From JAEMQF01 sp963775015 (lineage in GTDB: Bacteria; Pseudomonadota; Gammaproteobacteria; Burkholderiales; Burkholderiaceae_C): a stretch of DNA of 64,000 bases. Shown here piece by piece: positions 52,121 through 62,007 of the stretch. The stretch's first letter is position 1. Every line of letters begins with the position of its first letter. The notes under the pieces were generated by a model. The model did no database searches, was not told the DNA's origin, and saw nothing but the letters and a program-made list of their open reading frames with translations. The stretch covers positions 225,501 through 289,500 of the forward strand of contig CAVZHI010000006.1 in NCBI GenBank assembly GCA_963775015.1, given 5' to 3'. Made by a program: the position numbers and the translations under genes.

Positions 52121-53185
52121 ATGTCGCGCAACGTCAATTCTTTTCTGCTGAACTGCTGGTACGTCGCTGCGTGGGACCACGAGCTCATCGACGCCAAGCT
52201 GTTGCCGCGCATGCTGCTCGAGCAACCGCTGCTGCTCTACCGCGGCGAGAGCGGCCGCGTGATCGCGCTCGACAACCGCTGCTGCCACCGCGGCGCGAAG
52301 CTGAGCAACGGGCGGCGCGAGGGCGACTGCATTCGCTGCATGTACCACGGCCTGAAGTTCGACGCCACCGGCAAGTGCATCCAGATTCCGGGGCAGGACA
52401 ACGTTCCCGACTCGATGGGCGTGCGCGCGTATCCGGTGGTCGAGCGCCAGCACCTGATCTGGGTCTGGATGGGCGACCCGCAGCGCGCCGACCCTTCGCT
52501 CATCGTCGACATTCCCTACCTCGACGACCCGGCGTGGCGCGGTATCCCCGACTACCTGCACTACCAGGCCGACTACCGCCTCATCGTCGACAACCTGGCG
52601 GACTTCTCGCACCTCGCGTTCGTCCACACGCACACGCTCGGCGGTTCGGAGGAGTACGCGTTCAAGACCAAACCGGTCGCGGTCGAGCGCCTGGACGACG
52701 GGTTCCGCGTCGAGCGCTGGAGCCTGAACGCGGCGCCGCCGCCGTTTCACCGCAAGGTCGTCCCCGGTGACGCGCCGGTCGATCGGCGCAACATCGGGCG
52801 CATGCACGTTCCCGGCGTGTTCTTTCTGGAGACGCTGTTCGTTCCGGCGGGCAGCGGCAGAGAAGGCGCGCCGAGCGGTCCGATCGACGGTGCGCGCGAG
52901 TACCGCAACTGCCAGTTCTTCACCCCCGAGACGCGACGCACGACGCACTTCTTCTGGAACTACCTGCACAACACCGACCTGCACGACGCCGAGATCGCGC
53001 TGTCGCTGCGGGGCAGCATGGTCGAGGGCTTCATGGAAGACAAGTTCATCATCGAAGGCCAGCAGGAGATGCTCGACGCCGATCCGGATTTCAAGATGAC
53101 CGGCATCGTCGCCGACGCACCGCTCGCGCACTTCCGGCGCGTCTTGCAGCGCCGGATCGACGCCGAACAAGCCCTTCACGCCTGA
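52121..53185 (+). CDS. Rieske-type aromatic ring-hydroxylating/O-demethylating oxygenase (VanA-like)
   Basis: This 354-residue oxygenase subunit has a Rieske 2Fe-2S site (DNRCCHRGAKL, then CIRCMYHGLKFD; CxH and CxxH) and a catalytic domain with the mononuclear-iron facial triad segment IVDNLADFSHLAFVHTHTLG. NCWYVAAWDHEL at the N-terminus and ERQHLIWVWMGDP are typical of vanillate O-demethylase oxygenases. ATG 52121 is chosen since upstream codons show no similarity. It needs a reductase that is not adjacent. It precedes the B12-radical SAM gene by 39 bases on the same strand. Confidence 0.9.
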   Translation: MSRNVNSFLLNCWYVAAWDHELIDAKLLPRMLLEQPLLLYRGESGRVIALDNRCCHRGAKLSNGRREGDCIRCMYHGLKFDATGKCIQIPGQDNVPDSMGVRAYPVVERQHLIWVWMGDPQRADPSLIVDIPYLDDPAWRGIPDYLHYQADYRLIVDNLADFSHLAFVHTHTLGGSEEYAFKTKPVAVERLDDGFRVERWSLNAAPPPFHRKVVPGDAPVDRRNIGRMHVPGVFFLETLFVPAGSGREGAPSGPIDGAREYRNCQFFTPETRRTTHFFWNYLHNTDLHDAEIALSLRGSMVEGFMEDKFIIEGQQEMLDADPDFKMTGIVADAPLAHFRRVLQRRIDAEQALHA

Positions 53186-53224
53186 AGCGCGCGCCCGTAC
53201 CCGACGCCGCGGGCGCCCCTGTCA

Positions 53225-55141
53225 ATGGCTCTCACCGCACCGCGTATCCTGTCCGTCATCGCGCCGATGACGCAGCTCAACACGCCGTACCCCTCCACGG
53301 CGTACCTGACGGGCTTTCTGCGCTCGCGCGGCGTTCACGCGGTGCAGGAAGACCTGGCGCTCGCGCTGATCCTGCAACTCCTCTCGCCGCGTGGGCTGCT
53401 CGAATTGCAGGGCTGCATCAATGCATTGCCGGCGCTGCAGCGCACGCCGCTCGTCGCAGCGTTTGCCGACAACTTCGAGCGCTACGCGCAGACGATCGCA
53501 CCGACGATTCTGTTCCTGCAAGGGCGCGACCCGACGCTCATGCACCGCATCGCGGCGCGCGGCTTCCTGCCCGAAGGGCCACGCTTCGCCACGCTCGACG
53601 CCTACGTTGACGACGAAGCCGGCGCCGATCCGCTCGCCTGGGCCTTCGGCGCGCTCGGCACGCACGATCGCGCGCGGCATCTCGCGACGCTCTACCTGAA
53701 CACAATCGCCGACGTGCTGCGCGACGCCGTCGATCCGCGCTTCGAGTTCGTCCGCTACGGCGAACAACTCGCGCGCAGCCAGCCGACGTTCGAGCCGCTT
53801 GCGCTCGCGCTCGCAGCGCCGCTGAACCTGGTCGACCGCACGCTGCGCGACTTGACGCTCGCGGCGTTGGCGCGCCACGCACCGAACGTCGTGCTGATTT
53901 CGGTGCCGTTTCCGGGAGCGGTGTACGCGGCGTTTCGCATCGCGCAGTCGATCAAGGCGCAGGACCCGGGAATCGTCACCGTGCTCGGCGGCGGTTTCGT
54001 CAACACCGAACTGCGCGAGTTGTCCGAGCCGCGCGTGTTCGATCACTTCGACTTCGTGACGCTTGACGCCGGCGAGCGCCCGCTGCTCGCGCTGCTCGAA
54101 CACCTGGCGGGAAAGCGCTCCCGCAGCCGCCTCGTTCGCACTTTCGTTCGCGAGCCCGAAACACGCGCCGTGCGCTACGTGAACATGATCGAGCCCGACG
54201 TGCCATTCGCCGACGTCGGCACGCCCACCTGGGACGGATTGCCGATTCGCGACTACCTGTCGCTGCTCGACATGCTGAACCCGATGCACCGCCTGTGGTC
54301 CGACGGGCGCTGGAACAAGCTCACCGTGGCGCTCGGTTGCTACTGGAAGAAGTGTAGTTTCTGCGACGTGAGCCTGGACTACATCTCGAACTACGAGACG
54401 ACGACCGCGGCGCTGCTCGTGGACCGCATCGAGGCGATCGTGAAGGAGACGGGGCAGACCGGGTTTCACTTCGTCGACGAAGCCGCGCCGCCGAAGGCGT
54501 TGCAGGCGCTCGCGCAAGAGCTCCTGAGGCGCGGCACGATCATCACCTGGTGGGGCAACATCCGCTTCGAAAAATCGTTCACCCCGGCGCTGTGCCGGCA
54601 ACTCGCCGACAGCGGTTGCATCGCGATTTCAGGTGGCCTCGAGGTCGCGAGCGACCGCCTCCTCGCGCTCATGAAAAAAGGCGTGACGGTGGACCAGGTG
54701 GCGCGCGTGACGCGCGGCTTTGCCGACGCCGGCGTGCTCGTTCACGCCTACCTGATGTACGGTTTCCCGACGCAAACCGTGCAGGACACGGTCGACGCGC
54801 TCGAACTCGTGCGCCAGCTCTTCGAAGCGGGCTGCATCCAATCGGGCTTCTTTCACCGCTTCGCGTGCACCGTGCACTCGCCGGTCGGGCGCGATCCGGC
54901 GGCGTACGGTGTGACGCTGCAACCGCTGCCGCCGGTGTCGTTCGCGAAAAACGACGTGGGCTTCGTCGATGCCACCGGCGTCGACCACGACGTGCTCGGC
55001 GTCGCGCTGAAAAAAGCGCTCTACAACTACATGCACGGTATCGGCATCGAGGCGGACGTTCGCAGCTGGTTCGACATTCCCGTGCCGCGCACCAAGGTTG
55101 CGCGGCAGCGCATCGAACGTGCGTTGGCGCAGGTCCGTTGA
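53225..55141 (+). CDS. B12-binding-domain radical SAM protein
   Basis: This protein of 638 residues has an N-terminal region with a cobalamin-binding-like fold (about 215-300: NVVLISVPFPGAVYAAFRIA, VTVLGGGFVNTELRELSEP, FDFVTLDAGERPLLALLEHL). Its radical SAM core begins at GCYWKKCSFCDVS (about 371-383). The cysteines are spaced Cx4CxxC, a variant of the standard spacing seen in some B12-rSAM groups. FVDEAAPPKALQALAQELLR, GGLEVASDRLLALMKKGVTV and AYLMYGFPTQTVQDTVDALE follow. It abuts the glycosyltransferase gene with no gap. The reaction is unknown; methyl transfer or a rearrangement is possible. Confidence 0.88.
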   Translation: MALTAPRILSVIAPMTQLNTPYPSTAYLTGFLRSRGVHAVQEDLALALILQLLSPRGLLELQGCINALPALQRTPLVAAFADNFERYAQTIAPTILFLQGRDPTLMHRIAARGFLPEGPRFATLDAYVDDEAGADPLAWAFGALGTHDRARHLATLYLNTIADVLRDAVDPRFEFVRYGEQLARSQPTFEPLALALAAPLNLVDRTLRDLTLAALARHAPNVVLISVPFPGAVYAAFRIAQSIKAQDPGIVTVLGGGFVNTELRELSEPRVFDHFDFVTLDAGERPLLALLEHLAGKRSRSRLVRTFVREPETRAVRYVNMIEPDVPFADVGTPTWDGLPIRDYLSLLDMLNPMHRLWSDGRWNKLTVALGCYWKKCSFCDVSLDYISNYETTTAALLVDRIEAIVKETGQTGFHFVDEAAPPKALQALAQELLRRGTIITWWGNIRFEKSFTPALCRQLADSGCIAISGGLEVASDRLLALMKKGVTVDQVARVTRGFADAGVLVHAYLMYGFPTQTVQDTVDALELVRQLFEAGCIQSGFFHRFACTVHSPVGRDPAAYGVTLQPLPPVSFAKNDVGFVDATGVDHDVLGVALKKALYNYMHGIGIEADVRSWFDIPVPRTKVARQRIERALAQVR

Positions 55142-55819
55142 GTGACGCCGCGGATATCGATCATCGTCCCGGTGCTGAACGAGGCCGACGGCATCGGCGC
55201 GGCGCTGCACGCGCTCGCGCAGGAGCGTGTGCAAGGTGCGGAGGTGATCGTTGTCGACGGCGGCAGCAGCGATGCGACGCTCGGGCGCTGCGATGGCCTG
55301 GCCGACTTCGTGCTCGTCGGCCCGCGCGGCCGGGCGCGGCAGATGAACTTCGGCGCGGCGCGCGCGACAGGCACGGTGTTGCTGTTCCTGCACGCCGACA
55401 CGCGCCTGCCGCCGGGCGCGTTGACGCTGGTGCAGGCGGCGGTCGATGCCGGTCACGACTGGGGGCGCTTTGACGTATCGATCGAAGGCGGCTCGCGAAT
55501 GTTCCCGCTGATTGCAACGCTGATGAACTGGCGTTCGCGCCTGAGCGGCATCGCCACCGGCGACCAGGCGATCTTCGTGCGCCGCGACGTGTTCGACGCG
55601 CTCGGTGGTTTTCCCGATCAGCCGCTGATGGAAGACATCGAGCTCTGCAAGCGCTTGCGCCGCCGCGGCCGACCCGCGTGCCTGGCGCAATGTGTCGTCA
55701 CGTCGGGGCGGCGCTGGGAGCAGCGCGGTGTGTGGCGCACGATCGTGCTGATGTGGCGCCTGCGTTTCCTCTACTGGTGCGGCGTGAGCGTGCAGCAGCT
55801 CGCGAAGGCGTATCGATGA
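55142..55819 (+). CDS. TIGR04283-type family 2 glycosyltransferase
   Basis: This 225-residue GT2-fold enzyme starts at GTG 55142, directly after the rSAM stop. ISIIVPVLNEADGIGAALHA, VIVVDGGSSDATL, the family-specific GPRGRARQMNFGAARATG, LLFLHADTRLPPGALTLV and GDQAIFVRRDVFDALGGFP identify TIGR04283 (rSAM-associated transferase 2). NCBI links this family to arsenosugar biosynthesis, though here the neighbouring rSAM is a larger B12 type. Its stop overlaps the ATG of the TIGR04282 gene. Confidence 0.9.
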   Translation: MTPRISIIVPVLNEADGIGAALHALAQERVQGAEVIVVDGGSSDATLGRCDGLADFVLVGPRGRARQMNFGAARATGTVLLFLHADTRLPPGALTLVQAAVDAGHDWGRFDVSIEGGSRMFPLIATLMNWRSRLSGIATGDQAIFVRRDVFDALGGFPDQPLMEDIELCKRLRRRGRPACLAQCVVTSGRRWEQRGVWRTIVLMWRLRFLYWCGVSVQQLAKAYR

Positions 55820-56441
55820 GCGTCGCACAACTGCCACCTGCCGCATCGTCGTGTTCGCCAAGAGCGCCAGTCGCCGGCTACGCCAAGACGCGCCTGATTC
55901 CCGCGCTCGGCGAGCAGGGCGCGGCCGATCTGGCGCAACGCATGCTGAACCACGCCGTGCACCAGGCTCTGGAGTGCGCGCTTGGGCGAGGTTGAGCTGT
56001 GCTGCGTACGCCGGACGCTTCGCATCCAGCGTTCGCTGCCTTGGCGCAGACTGGGCTCACGTTCAGCGATCAAGGCGAAGGCGACCTGGGCCAGCGCATG
56101 GTGCGTGCCATCGAACGCTGCCTAGTTGCACCAGACCAAGGTGTTGCTCATCGGCACCGACGCGCCGGCGCTCGATTCGACGCGCCTGCGCGCCGCCGCT
56201 GCGGCACTCGACGATCACGACGCAGTGTTCATTCCCGCGCTGGACGGCGGCTATGTGCTCGTCGGGTTGAAGCGCAGCGTCCCGCAGATCTTTGATGACA
56301 TTCCCTGGAGCACGCCACTCGTCATGCAGCGCACCCGCGAGCGACTTGGCGCAGGCGGGCGTGAGCCACTTCGAACTCGAGCCGCTGCCCGATATCGACG
56401 AGCCTGCCGATTTGCGGCACGTGCCGCAGGGCTGGGTGTAA
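55816..56441 (+). pseudogene. TIGR04282-type nucleotidyl/glycosyl transferase, frame broken at several points
   Basis: Pieces of one protein can be read across three frames: CRIVVFAKS, then PVAGYAKTRLIPALGEQGAA, DASHPAFAALAQTGLTFSDQ with GEGDLGQRMVRAIERCL, then KVLLIGTDAPALDSTRLRAA, FIPALDGGYVLVGLKRSVPQ with IFDDIPWSTPLVMQRT, and finally SHFELEPLPDIDEPADLRHV ending at 56441. This is the TIGR04282 family (rSAM-associated transferase 1), the usual partner of TIGR04283. At least five indels fall within 625 bases, far more than elsewhere. That makes real decay more plausible here, or a locally poor assembly. Confidence 0.82.
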
Positions 56442-56520
56442 GGACGGCGTGCGCCGGTGCGACGGAACGTCGATCGGGCTCCTGGCATGGCGTTCGTCGC
56501 GCGCCTTGGTCGCTCCCCTG

Positions 56521-56619
56521 GTGGGCCCCGGCGTGCGCCGGGGTGACCGCTTCCGTGAGCCGGCCTGTGCGCGGGCTCGATCGCGAGTTTTCGTCATCCC
56601 GGCGCACGCCGGGATCCAC
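56521..56619. repeat. Inverted pair of 27-bp dispersed repeats
   Basis: Copies lie at 56521-56547 (reverse form, with GGCCCCGGCG and GGGGTGAC variants) and 56593-56619 (forward form), 45 bases apart. They fill most of the gap between the TIGR04282 remnant and the ABC binding-protein gene. The order (reverse then forward) is opposite to the pairs at 1467 and 57942. Confidence 0.82.
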
Positions 56620-56661
56620 CCGTAACATCGCGCCTACGTCACCCGCAGCCAAAGGAAATTC

Positions 56662-57886
56662 ATGCCCTCGTTTCGCGCCCTCGCCCGGGGCCTGGTGCTC
56701 GCGCTCGTCCCGATCGCTGCCGTGTCGTCGCAGGCGCAGTCCAGCGCCGAGTGGGACCAGATCGTCGCCAAGGCGAAAGGCCAGACCGTCTACTTCAACG
56801 CCTGGGCCGGCGACGAAAAGACGAATGCATTCATCGCCTGGGCCGCCGATGAATTGAAAACACGCCACGGTGTGAACGTTGTTCACGTGCGCCTGAAAGA
56901 CACGGCCGAAGCGGTGACGCGCGTCATCGCTGAAAAAACCGCCGGGCGCCACAGCGACGGCACGGTCGATCTGGTGTGGATCAACGGGCCGAATTTCCTC
57001 TCGATGAAAAGCCAGGGTCTGCTGCACGGGCCGGTGACGCCGCTGTTGCCGAACATGGCCCTCGTCGACATCACGAGCAAACGCTCCAACGTCGTCGATT
57101 TCACGACACCCGTGGATGGCTTTGCCGTGCCGTGGCGCCTCGCGCAAATCGTTTTCATCTACGACAGCGCGCGAATCCGTGAAGCCAAAGACGTGCCGCG
57201 CTCCGCGGCCGAGATGCTCGCCTGGGCGCGCAGGAACCCGGGCCGGCTCACGCACCCGAACCCGAGCAATTTTCTCGGCGCGACTTTTCTGAAGCAGATG
57301 CTCTACGAACTCGCTGCCGACATCTCGCTGTTCCAGCAGGCCGCAACCGACGAGAGCTTTGCCCGGGTCAGCGCGCCACTTTGGCCCTGGTACGACGAAC
57401 TGCGTCCGCTGCTCTGGCGCAAGGGCCAGCAGTTCCCCGAAAACGGCGCCGCGCAGCGCCAGTTGCTGAACGACGGCGAGATCGACATCACGCTCTCGTT
57501 CACGCCGGCGGAGGCCGCGGTGTCGGTGCTCTCCGGCAAATTGCCCGAGAGCGTTCGCACCTTCACGCTGCGCAAAGGCAGCATCGGCAACACGAGTTTC
57601 GTTGCGATCCCGTACAACTCGCGCGCCAAGGAAGGCGCGATGGTTCTCGCCAACTTCCTCATCGAGCCGGCAGCGCAGGCGCGCGCGCAGGACGTGAAGC
57701 AGATCGGCAGCCTGAACGTTCTCGATCCGAACGAAGCTCTCCGCCGCGCAGCGCGCCCTCTTCGATTCGCTCACGCCAAGCGCCGCGTTGCCCAGCGCGG
57801 CGGACCTCGGGCGGCCGCAACTCGAGCCGCACGCGTCGTGGATGACGCGCCTCACCGCGGAATGGCAGCGCCGCTACAGCCACTGA
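56662..57886 (+). CDS. YnjB-like ABC substrate-binding protein (frame-interrupted near end)
   Basis: This periplasmic binding protein of about 407 residues has a signal peptide (LVLALVPIAAVSSQAQ) and the YnjB-type segments GQTVYFNAWAGDEKTNAFIA, VIAEKTAGRHSDGTVDLVWI, NGPNFLSMKSQGLLHGP, DFTTPVDGFAVPWRLAQIVF and LNDGEIDITLSFTPAEA. The frame breaks near 57730; removing one base gives DPTKLSAAQRALFDSLTPS and continues to RLTAEWQRRYSH with a stop at 57884-57886. It heads an operon with the permease, ATPase and kinase genes. The substrate of YnjBCD-type systems is not established. Confidence 0.87.
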
Positions 57887-57941
57887 TTTGTTCGGCGATC
57901 GGGAAGCGCGCCGGACTGCTCCACAAGATGCCCCCAATCCT

Positions 57942-58022
57942 GTCATCCCGGCGCACGCCGGGATCCACTATCGTGAGGTCAATGTCTTTTGAAAAGTGGA
58001 TCCCGGCGTGCGCCGGGATGAC
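57942..58022. repeat. Inverted pair of 27-bp dispersed repeats
   Basis: Copies lie at 57942-57968 and 57996-58022 (reverse complement), 27 bases apart. They are inside the ABC operon, between the binding-protein and permease genes. At this position, as in the liv operon, the hairpins could protect or terminate part of the message so that more binding protein than permease is made. Confidence 0.85.
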
Positions 58023-58052
58023 GTTTCGGGGCGCGGACGAGGGGCGGGTCGG

Positions 58053-59751
58053 ATGACTCTGCTGCGCCTGGCGCCACTGCTCACGATTGCGGCGTTCGCC
58101 GGCCCGATCGGCGCCGGGCTCATCGGCACCTTGCTGCCCGCATTCGGCGTCTTGCCGGCGATCGGCGGCGATGCGCCGAGCCTTGTCGGCTGGCGCGAGC
58201 TGTTGCGTTTTCCTGGCTTCGCGACAAGCCTGCAACTCACGCTGCTCATCGGCTGGCTCGCGACAGTGCTCACCGTGCTGATTGCATTTGCCCTCGGCGC
58301 GGCGCTGCAGCACCGGCCGCTGCTGCGGCGTCTGGGCAGCTTTCTCGCGCCGCTGCTCGCGTCCCCGCACTCGGCGATCGCGATCGGCTTTGCCTTTCTC
58401 ATCACGCCGTCGGGCTGGCTCGTGCGCCTCGTTTCGCCCGGCCTCACGGGCTGGACGATTCCGCCCGACATCGGCACCGTCGGCAACGCCTGGCCTGTGG
58501 TGGCGTGCCTGTTGCTCAAGGAAGTGCCGTACCTGATGCTGATGCTGATCGGCGCGCTGAACCAGGTGCCCGCCAAAGCGCATCTGGACGCTGCGCGTGC
58601 GCTCGGCTACTCGCCCGCGGCGGCGTTCCTCAAGGTCGTGCTGCCGCAGGTCTACCCGCAGATGCGCTTGCCGGTGCTTGCTGTGCTCGCTTTTTCGCTC
58701 TCCGTCGTCGACGTCGCGCTGATCCTCGGCCCCGGGAATCCGCCGACGCTCGCTGTACTCGCGGTGCGCTGGTTCGGCGACCCCGACGTGCGCCTGTACT
58801 TCCAGGCGGCGGCCGCGGCGACCTTGCTGCTGCTGCTCGTGGGCGCGTCGATGCTCGGCTGGATCGCGCTCGAGCGTGTCGTCGCGGCGCTCGGGCGGCG
58901 CTGGGTGGCGCGCGGCGAACGCAGTCGCGCGGCGCCGGGCGCTTGCGCTCGGCGCCGCAGCGGGCGCGCTGCTGTTCGGTCTGGCGATGGCGTCGATGCT
59001 CGGCATGGCGCTCTGGTCGTTCGCTTCGCGTTGGCGCTTTCCCGATGCGCTGCCGCCAGCGTTCACGCTCTCGAACTGGGCGCAGCAACTCGGCGACTTG
59101 CAGCGCCCCGCGCTCACGACGCTCGGCGTGGGCGCGGCGGCGACGGCGATCGCCCTGATCCTGACTCTCGCGTGCCTGGAAAACGAGACCGGGCGCCGCG
59201 CGAACGGCGGCGCCACCGAGCTCAAGCGGGGCACGCCGCAGCGCAGTCTGGCGCTGCTCTACATTCCGCTGCTCGTGCCGCAGGTTGCGTTCCTGTTCGG
59301 CGCCCAAGTCCTGCTGATTCGTTTCGGCCTGGACGCGACGCTCTTCGCCGTGATCTGGGCGCACCTGATCTTCGTCTTGCCGTACTTGTTCCTCTCGCTC
59401 GCCGATCCGTGGCGTGCGTTCGATCCGCGCTATGCGCGCGCGGCGCTCAGCCTGGGTGCTTCACGCTGGCGCATGTTCTGGCGCATCAAGTTGCCGATCC
59501 TGCTCAAACCGACGCTGATCGCGTGCGCGGTCGCGTTCGCCGTGAGCGCCGGCCTCTATTTGCCGACGCTGTTTGCCGGCAGCGGCCGGGTCGCGACGCT
59601 GACGACGGAAGCGGTGACGCTTTCCGCAGGCGCGGACCGGCGCGTCATCGGCACCTGGGCCGTGCTGCAGGCGGCGTTCCCGTTCGCCGCGTTCTGCTGC
59701 GCCGCATGGCTGCCGCGTTTGCTCTACTTGCGCCGGCGTGGGCTCGCATGA
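58053..59751 (+). CDS. YnjC-like ABC permease, two fused halves (frame-interrupted)
   Basis: This inner-membrane permease of about 565 residues has two BPD_transp_1 halves. The first has LKEVPYLMLMLIGALNQVPA and AARALGYSPAAAFLKVVLP (EAA loop). The second has LIFVLPYLFLSLADPWRAFD and AALSLGASRWRMFWRIKLP (second EAA loop). The frame breaks near 58930 between the halves, in a CG-rich run; removal of one base gives RRRALALGAAAGALLFGLAM. It starts at ATG 58053 and overlaps the ATPase gene by four bases (ATGA). Confidence 0.88.
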
Positions 59752-60399
59752 GCGAATCGAACACATTGACCCTTCACGCGGTGCGAATCGCGCTGCACGG
59801 GCGCGAGCTGATCAAGATGCTCGACGCGAGCGTTCAGGCCGGCGAGTGCCTGACGCTGATGGGCCCGAGCGGCTGCGGCAAATCGACGCTTGCTGAACTA
59901 TCTGGCCGGTACGCTGGACCCGGTGTTCGACGCGAGCGGCGAGATCAGCATCGGCGCCACCGCGGTCACCACCTGGCCGCCCGAGCGACGCGGTTTTGGC
60001 ATCCTGTTCCAGGACGACCTGCTTTTTCCGCATCTCTCGGTCGGTGGGAACCTCGCTTTTGCGCTGCCGGCGAATGTGCGGCCGCGCGCGCTGCGCCAGC
60101 AGCGCATCGAAGCGGCGCTCGACGACGCCGGTTTGCCCGGCTTCGCGAACCGGGACCCGGCCACGCTCTCGGGCGGCCAGCGCGCGCGCGTCGCTCTCAT
60201 GCGCACGTTGCTCGCCGCGCCACGCGCACTGCTGCTCGACGAGCCGTTCAACAAACTCGACGCGCAGCTGCGCGACGAAATCCGCGACTTCGTGTTTCGC
60301 CACGCGCGCGCCTTCGGGCTGCCCACGCTGATGGTGACGCACGACGAAGCCGACGCGCGCGCCGCCGGCGGGCGCATACTGCACCTGGGGCACAGCTGA
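59748..60399 (+). CDS. YnjD-like ABC transporter ATPase (frame-interrupted)
   Basis: This cytoplasmic ATPase of about 216 residues has Walker A GPSGCGKST, Q-loop region GILFQDDLLFPHLSVGGNLA, signature LSGGQRARVALMRTLL, Walker B ALLLDEPFNKLD and the H-loop LMVTHDEADAR. The frame breaks near 59890, right after GKSTL; deleting one T gives GKSTLLNYLAGTLDPVFDAS. The start overlaps the permease stop and its stop overlaps the kinase start (TGATG), so the genes are tightly coupled. Confidence 0.9.
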
Positions 60400-61484
60400 T
60401 GGTCTCTGACATCCATCCCGTCATCAAGCCGCACGACGCACACGCCGGCGTGCTCGACGCATTGCACGCTGCGCTGCGGCGCGATCACCCGCAGTACGCG
60501 AGTGCGGCGTTGCAGGCGATGCCCGACAAGGGCCTGGCGCATCATCACGTGCGCCTCGTCGGAACCGGAGTCATCGCCCGCCTGCCCAAACAAAGCCAGA
60601 TGGGCCTGCCCGCGCAAGCGAACCTCGACTACCAGGCGGCGTGTTTCGAGCGCGCGAGCCGGAGCCACCACGCTCCGGCCCTGCGCGGCGTATTGGCGCC
60701 GGCGCCGGACCTGCCGCGCGGCGGCCTGCTCGTCGAGGAAATTCGCGGCCGACCGGCGCACCTGCCAGGTGATCTGCCGGCGATCGCGCGCGCGCTCGCG
60801 GCGATCCATTCGCTCGCGCTGCCGCAGCCGGCGCAGCGCGTACCGCTGCGCGATCCGCTCGATTCGCTGCGTGCGCTGCGAGATGAAATCGACGCGCAGG
60901 CGATGCACCTGCGGAGCGCGTCGCTCGAGGCACGCAGCCGCAGCGTGATCGGCCTGGCGTTCGAGCGTCTCGACACCGCGATCCAGACGCTCACGCCGCC
61001 GCCGCGGCGCCTGATCGCGTTCGACGCACACCCGGGCAACTTCATCGTCCGCGACGACGGCAGCGCCGTGCTCGTCGATCTGGAAAAGGCGCGCTACGGC
61101 GAGCCGCCGCTGGACCTGGCGCACGCGACGCTTTACACGTCGACAACCTGGGACGTCGACAGTTACGCCGAGCTCAGCGTCCCGCAAGTCGTGGGCGCGT
61201 ACGAGACCTGGGCGCAGCATTTCGACGCCGCGGCGGCGTGGCGCCCCTGGCTGGTGCCGCTGCGCGCCGCGATGTGGCTCTGGGCCGTGACCTGGTGCGC
61301 GAAGTGGCAGGCCCTGTCCGGCCGCCCGGCAACGCGCGGCGCCGAAGGCGAAGACTGGTCCAGCGAGCACAGCGACACAGCACTCGTACGCCACGTGCGC
61401 GCGCGCGTCGAGTGTTACCTCTCGGCCTATGTGATCGCTGAAGTGGACGCTGAATTTGTGGCGCTGGAGCGGGAGTTTCGGTAG
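60399..61484 (+). CDS. APH-fold phosphotransferase at the end of the YnjBCD operon
   Basis: This 361-residue kinase-like protein has the catalytic loop LIAFDAHPGNFIVRDD (DxxxxN form, with Ala-His in place of His-Gly) and the metal Asp in VLVDLEKARYGEPPLDLA. GLLVEEIRGRPAHLPGDLPA and AIARALAAIHSLALP are typical of the choline/thiamine/aminoglycoside kinase fold. Its ATG shares a base with the ATPase stop. Linkage to a complete importer suggests that it phosphorylates the imported molecule and traps it. A vitamin or alcohol substrate such as thiamine or choline is inference only. Confidence 0.87.
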   Translation: MVSDIHPVIKPHDAHAGVLDALHAALRRDHPQYASAALQAMPDKGLAHHHVRLVGTGVIARLPKQSQMGLPAQANLDYQAACFERASRSHHAPALRGVLAPAPDLPRGGLLVEEIRGRPAHLPGDLPAIARALAAIHSLALPQPAQRVPLRDPLDSLRALRDEIDAQAMHLRSASLEARSRSVIGLAFERLDTAIQTLTPPPRRLIAFDAHPGNFIVRDDGSAVLVDLEKARYGEPPLDLAHATLYTSTTWDVDSYAELSVPQVVGAYETWAQHFDAAAAWRPWLVPLRAAMWLWAVTWCAKWQALSGRPATRGAEGEDWSSEHSDTALVRHVRARVECYLSAYVIAEVDAEFVALEREFR

Positions 61485-61505
61485 CGGCAGGGGAGACGGG
61501 AATGG

Positions 61506-61982
61506 TCAGGTTGCGTCATCGGAAGGCCTCGCAGCTCTTGCCTCTCGCCACAAGCGAACAAGCTCAGTAGGATCGGGCGATGTTTCATAGCGTGCGACGC
61601 CGTCTGGGAAAACGAACCACGGGAGGGCGCTGCGAACGAATTGGTGAGCAATGGGTGTGAAGTCTTTGGCCTGCTGCAGCGCACCTGGCCTGAGAATCGC
61701 AAGCTTTGGCCGATTGATCGGCTCCGACCACAAACGGATCTGGCAGCCCGGACAGACCTTGTTCCTTCGTTCCCGACCGTCATTCGCGATCGAGCAAACC
61801 AGGAGAGGGGTGCCTTCCAACAATACGAGCGACTCGCGGTGCACCCACATGGACAGAAGCAGTGCACCTCCTGAGCGGAGCTGGCAGTCTGTGCAGTGGC
61901 AAGCATAGTACGTGAGTGGCTCGTCGGTCAGTTGAAACTTGATCTGCCCGCAAAGGCAGTTGCCCAGGTAAGGTGGCGACAT
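61506..61982 (-). CDS. GFA/CENP-V family zinc protein
   Basis: This 158-residue GFA-fold protein has zinc ligands in GNCLCGQIKFQL (CxC), YACHCTDCQLRSGGA and KVCPGCQIRLWSEP. ILRPGALQQAKDFTPIAHQF and LPWFVFPDGVARYE are consistent with the family. It is the second GFA gene of the window and is only distantly similar to the one at 16696. It converges with the APH-fold kinase gene. The reaction is unknown. Confidence 0.87.
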   Translation of the reverse strand: MSPPYLGNCLCGQIKFQLTDEPLTYYACHCTDCQLRSGGALLLSMWVHRESLVLLEGTPLLVCSIANDGRERRNKVCPGCQIRLWSEPINRPKLAILRPGALQQAKDFTPIAHQFVRSALPWFVFPDGVARYETSPDPTELVRLWREARAARPSDDAT

Positions 61983-62007
61983 GGGAGCTGTCCTCTTTGC
62001 ACAACCT

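Noticed and set aside
56662..61484. TPP riboswitch control of the YnjBCD operon as evidence for thiamine
   Set aside because: No CTGAGA or other conserved TPP-riboswitch segments were found in the 220 bases before the operon.
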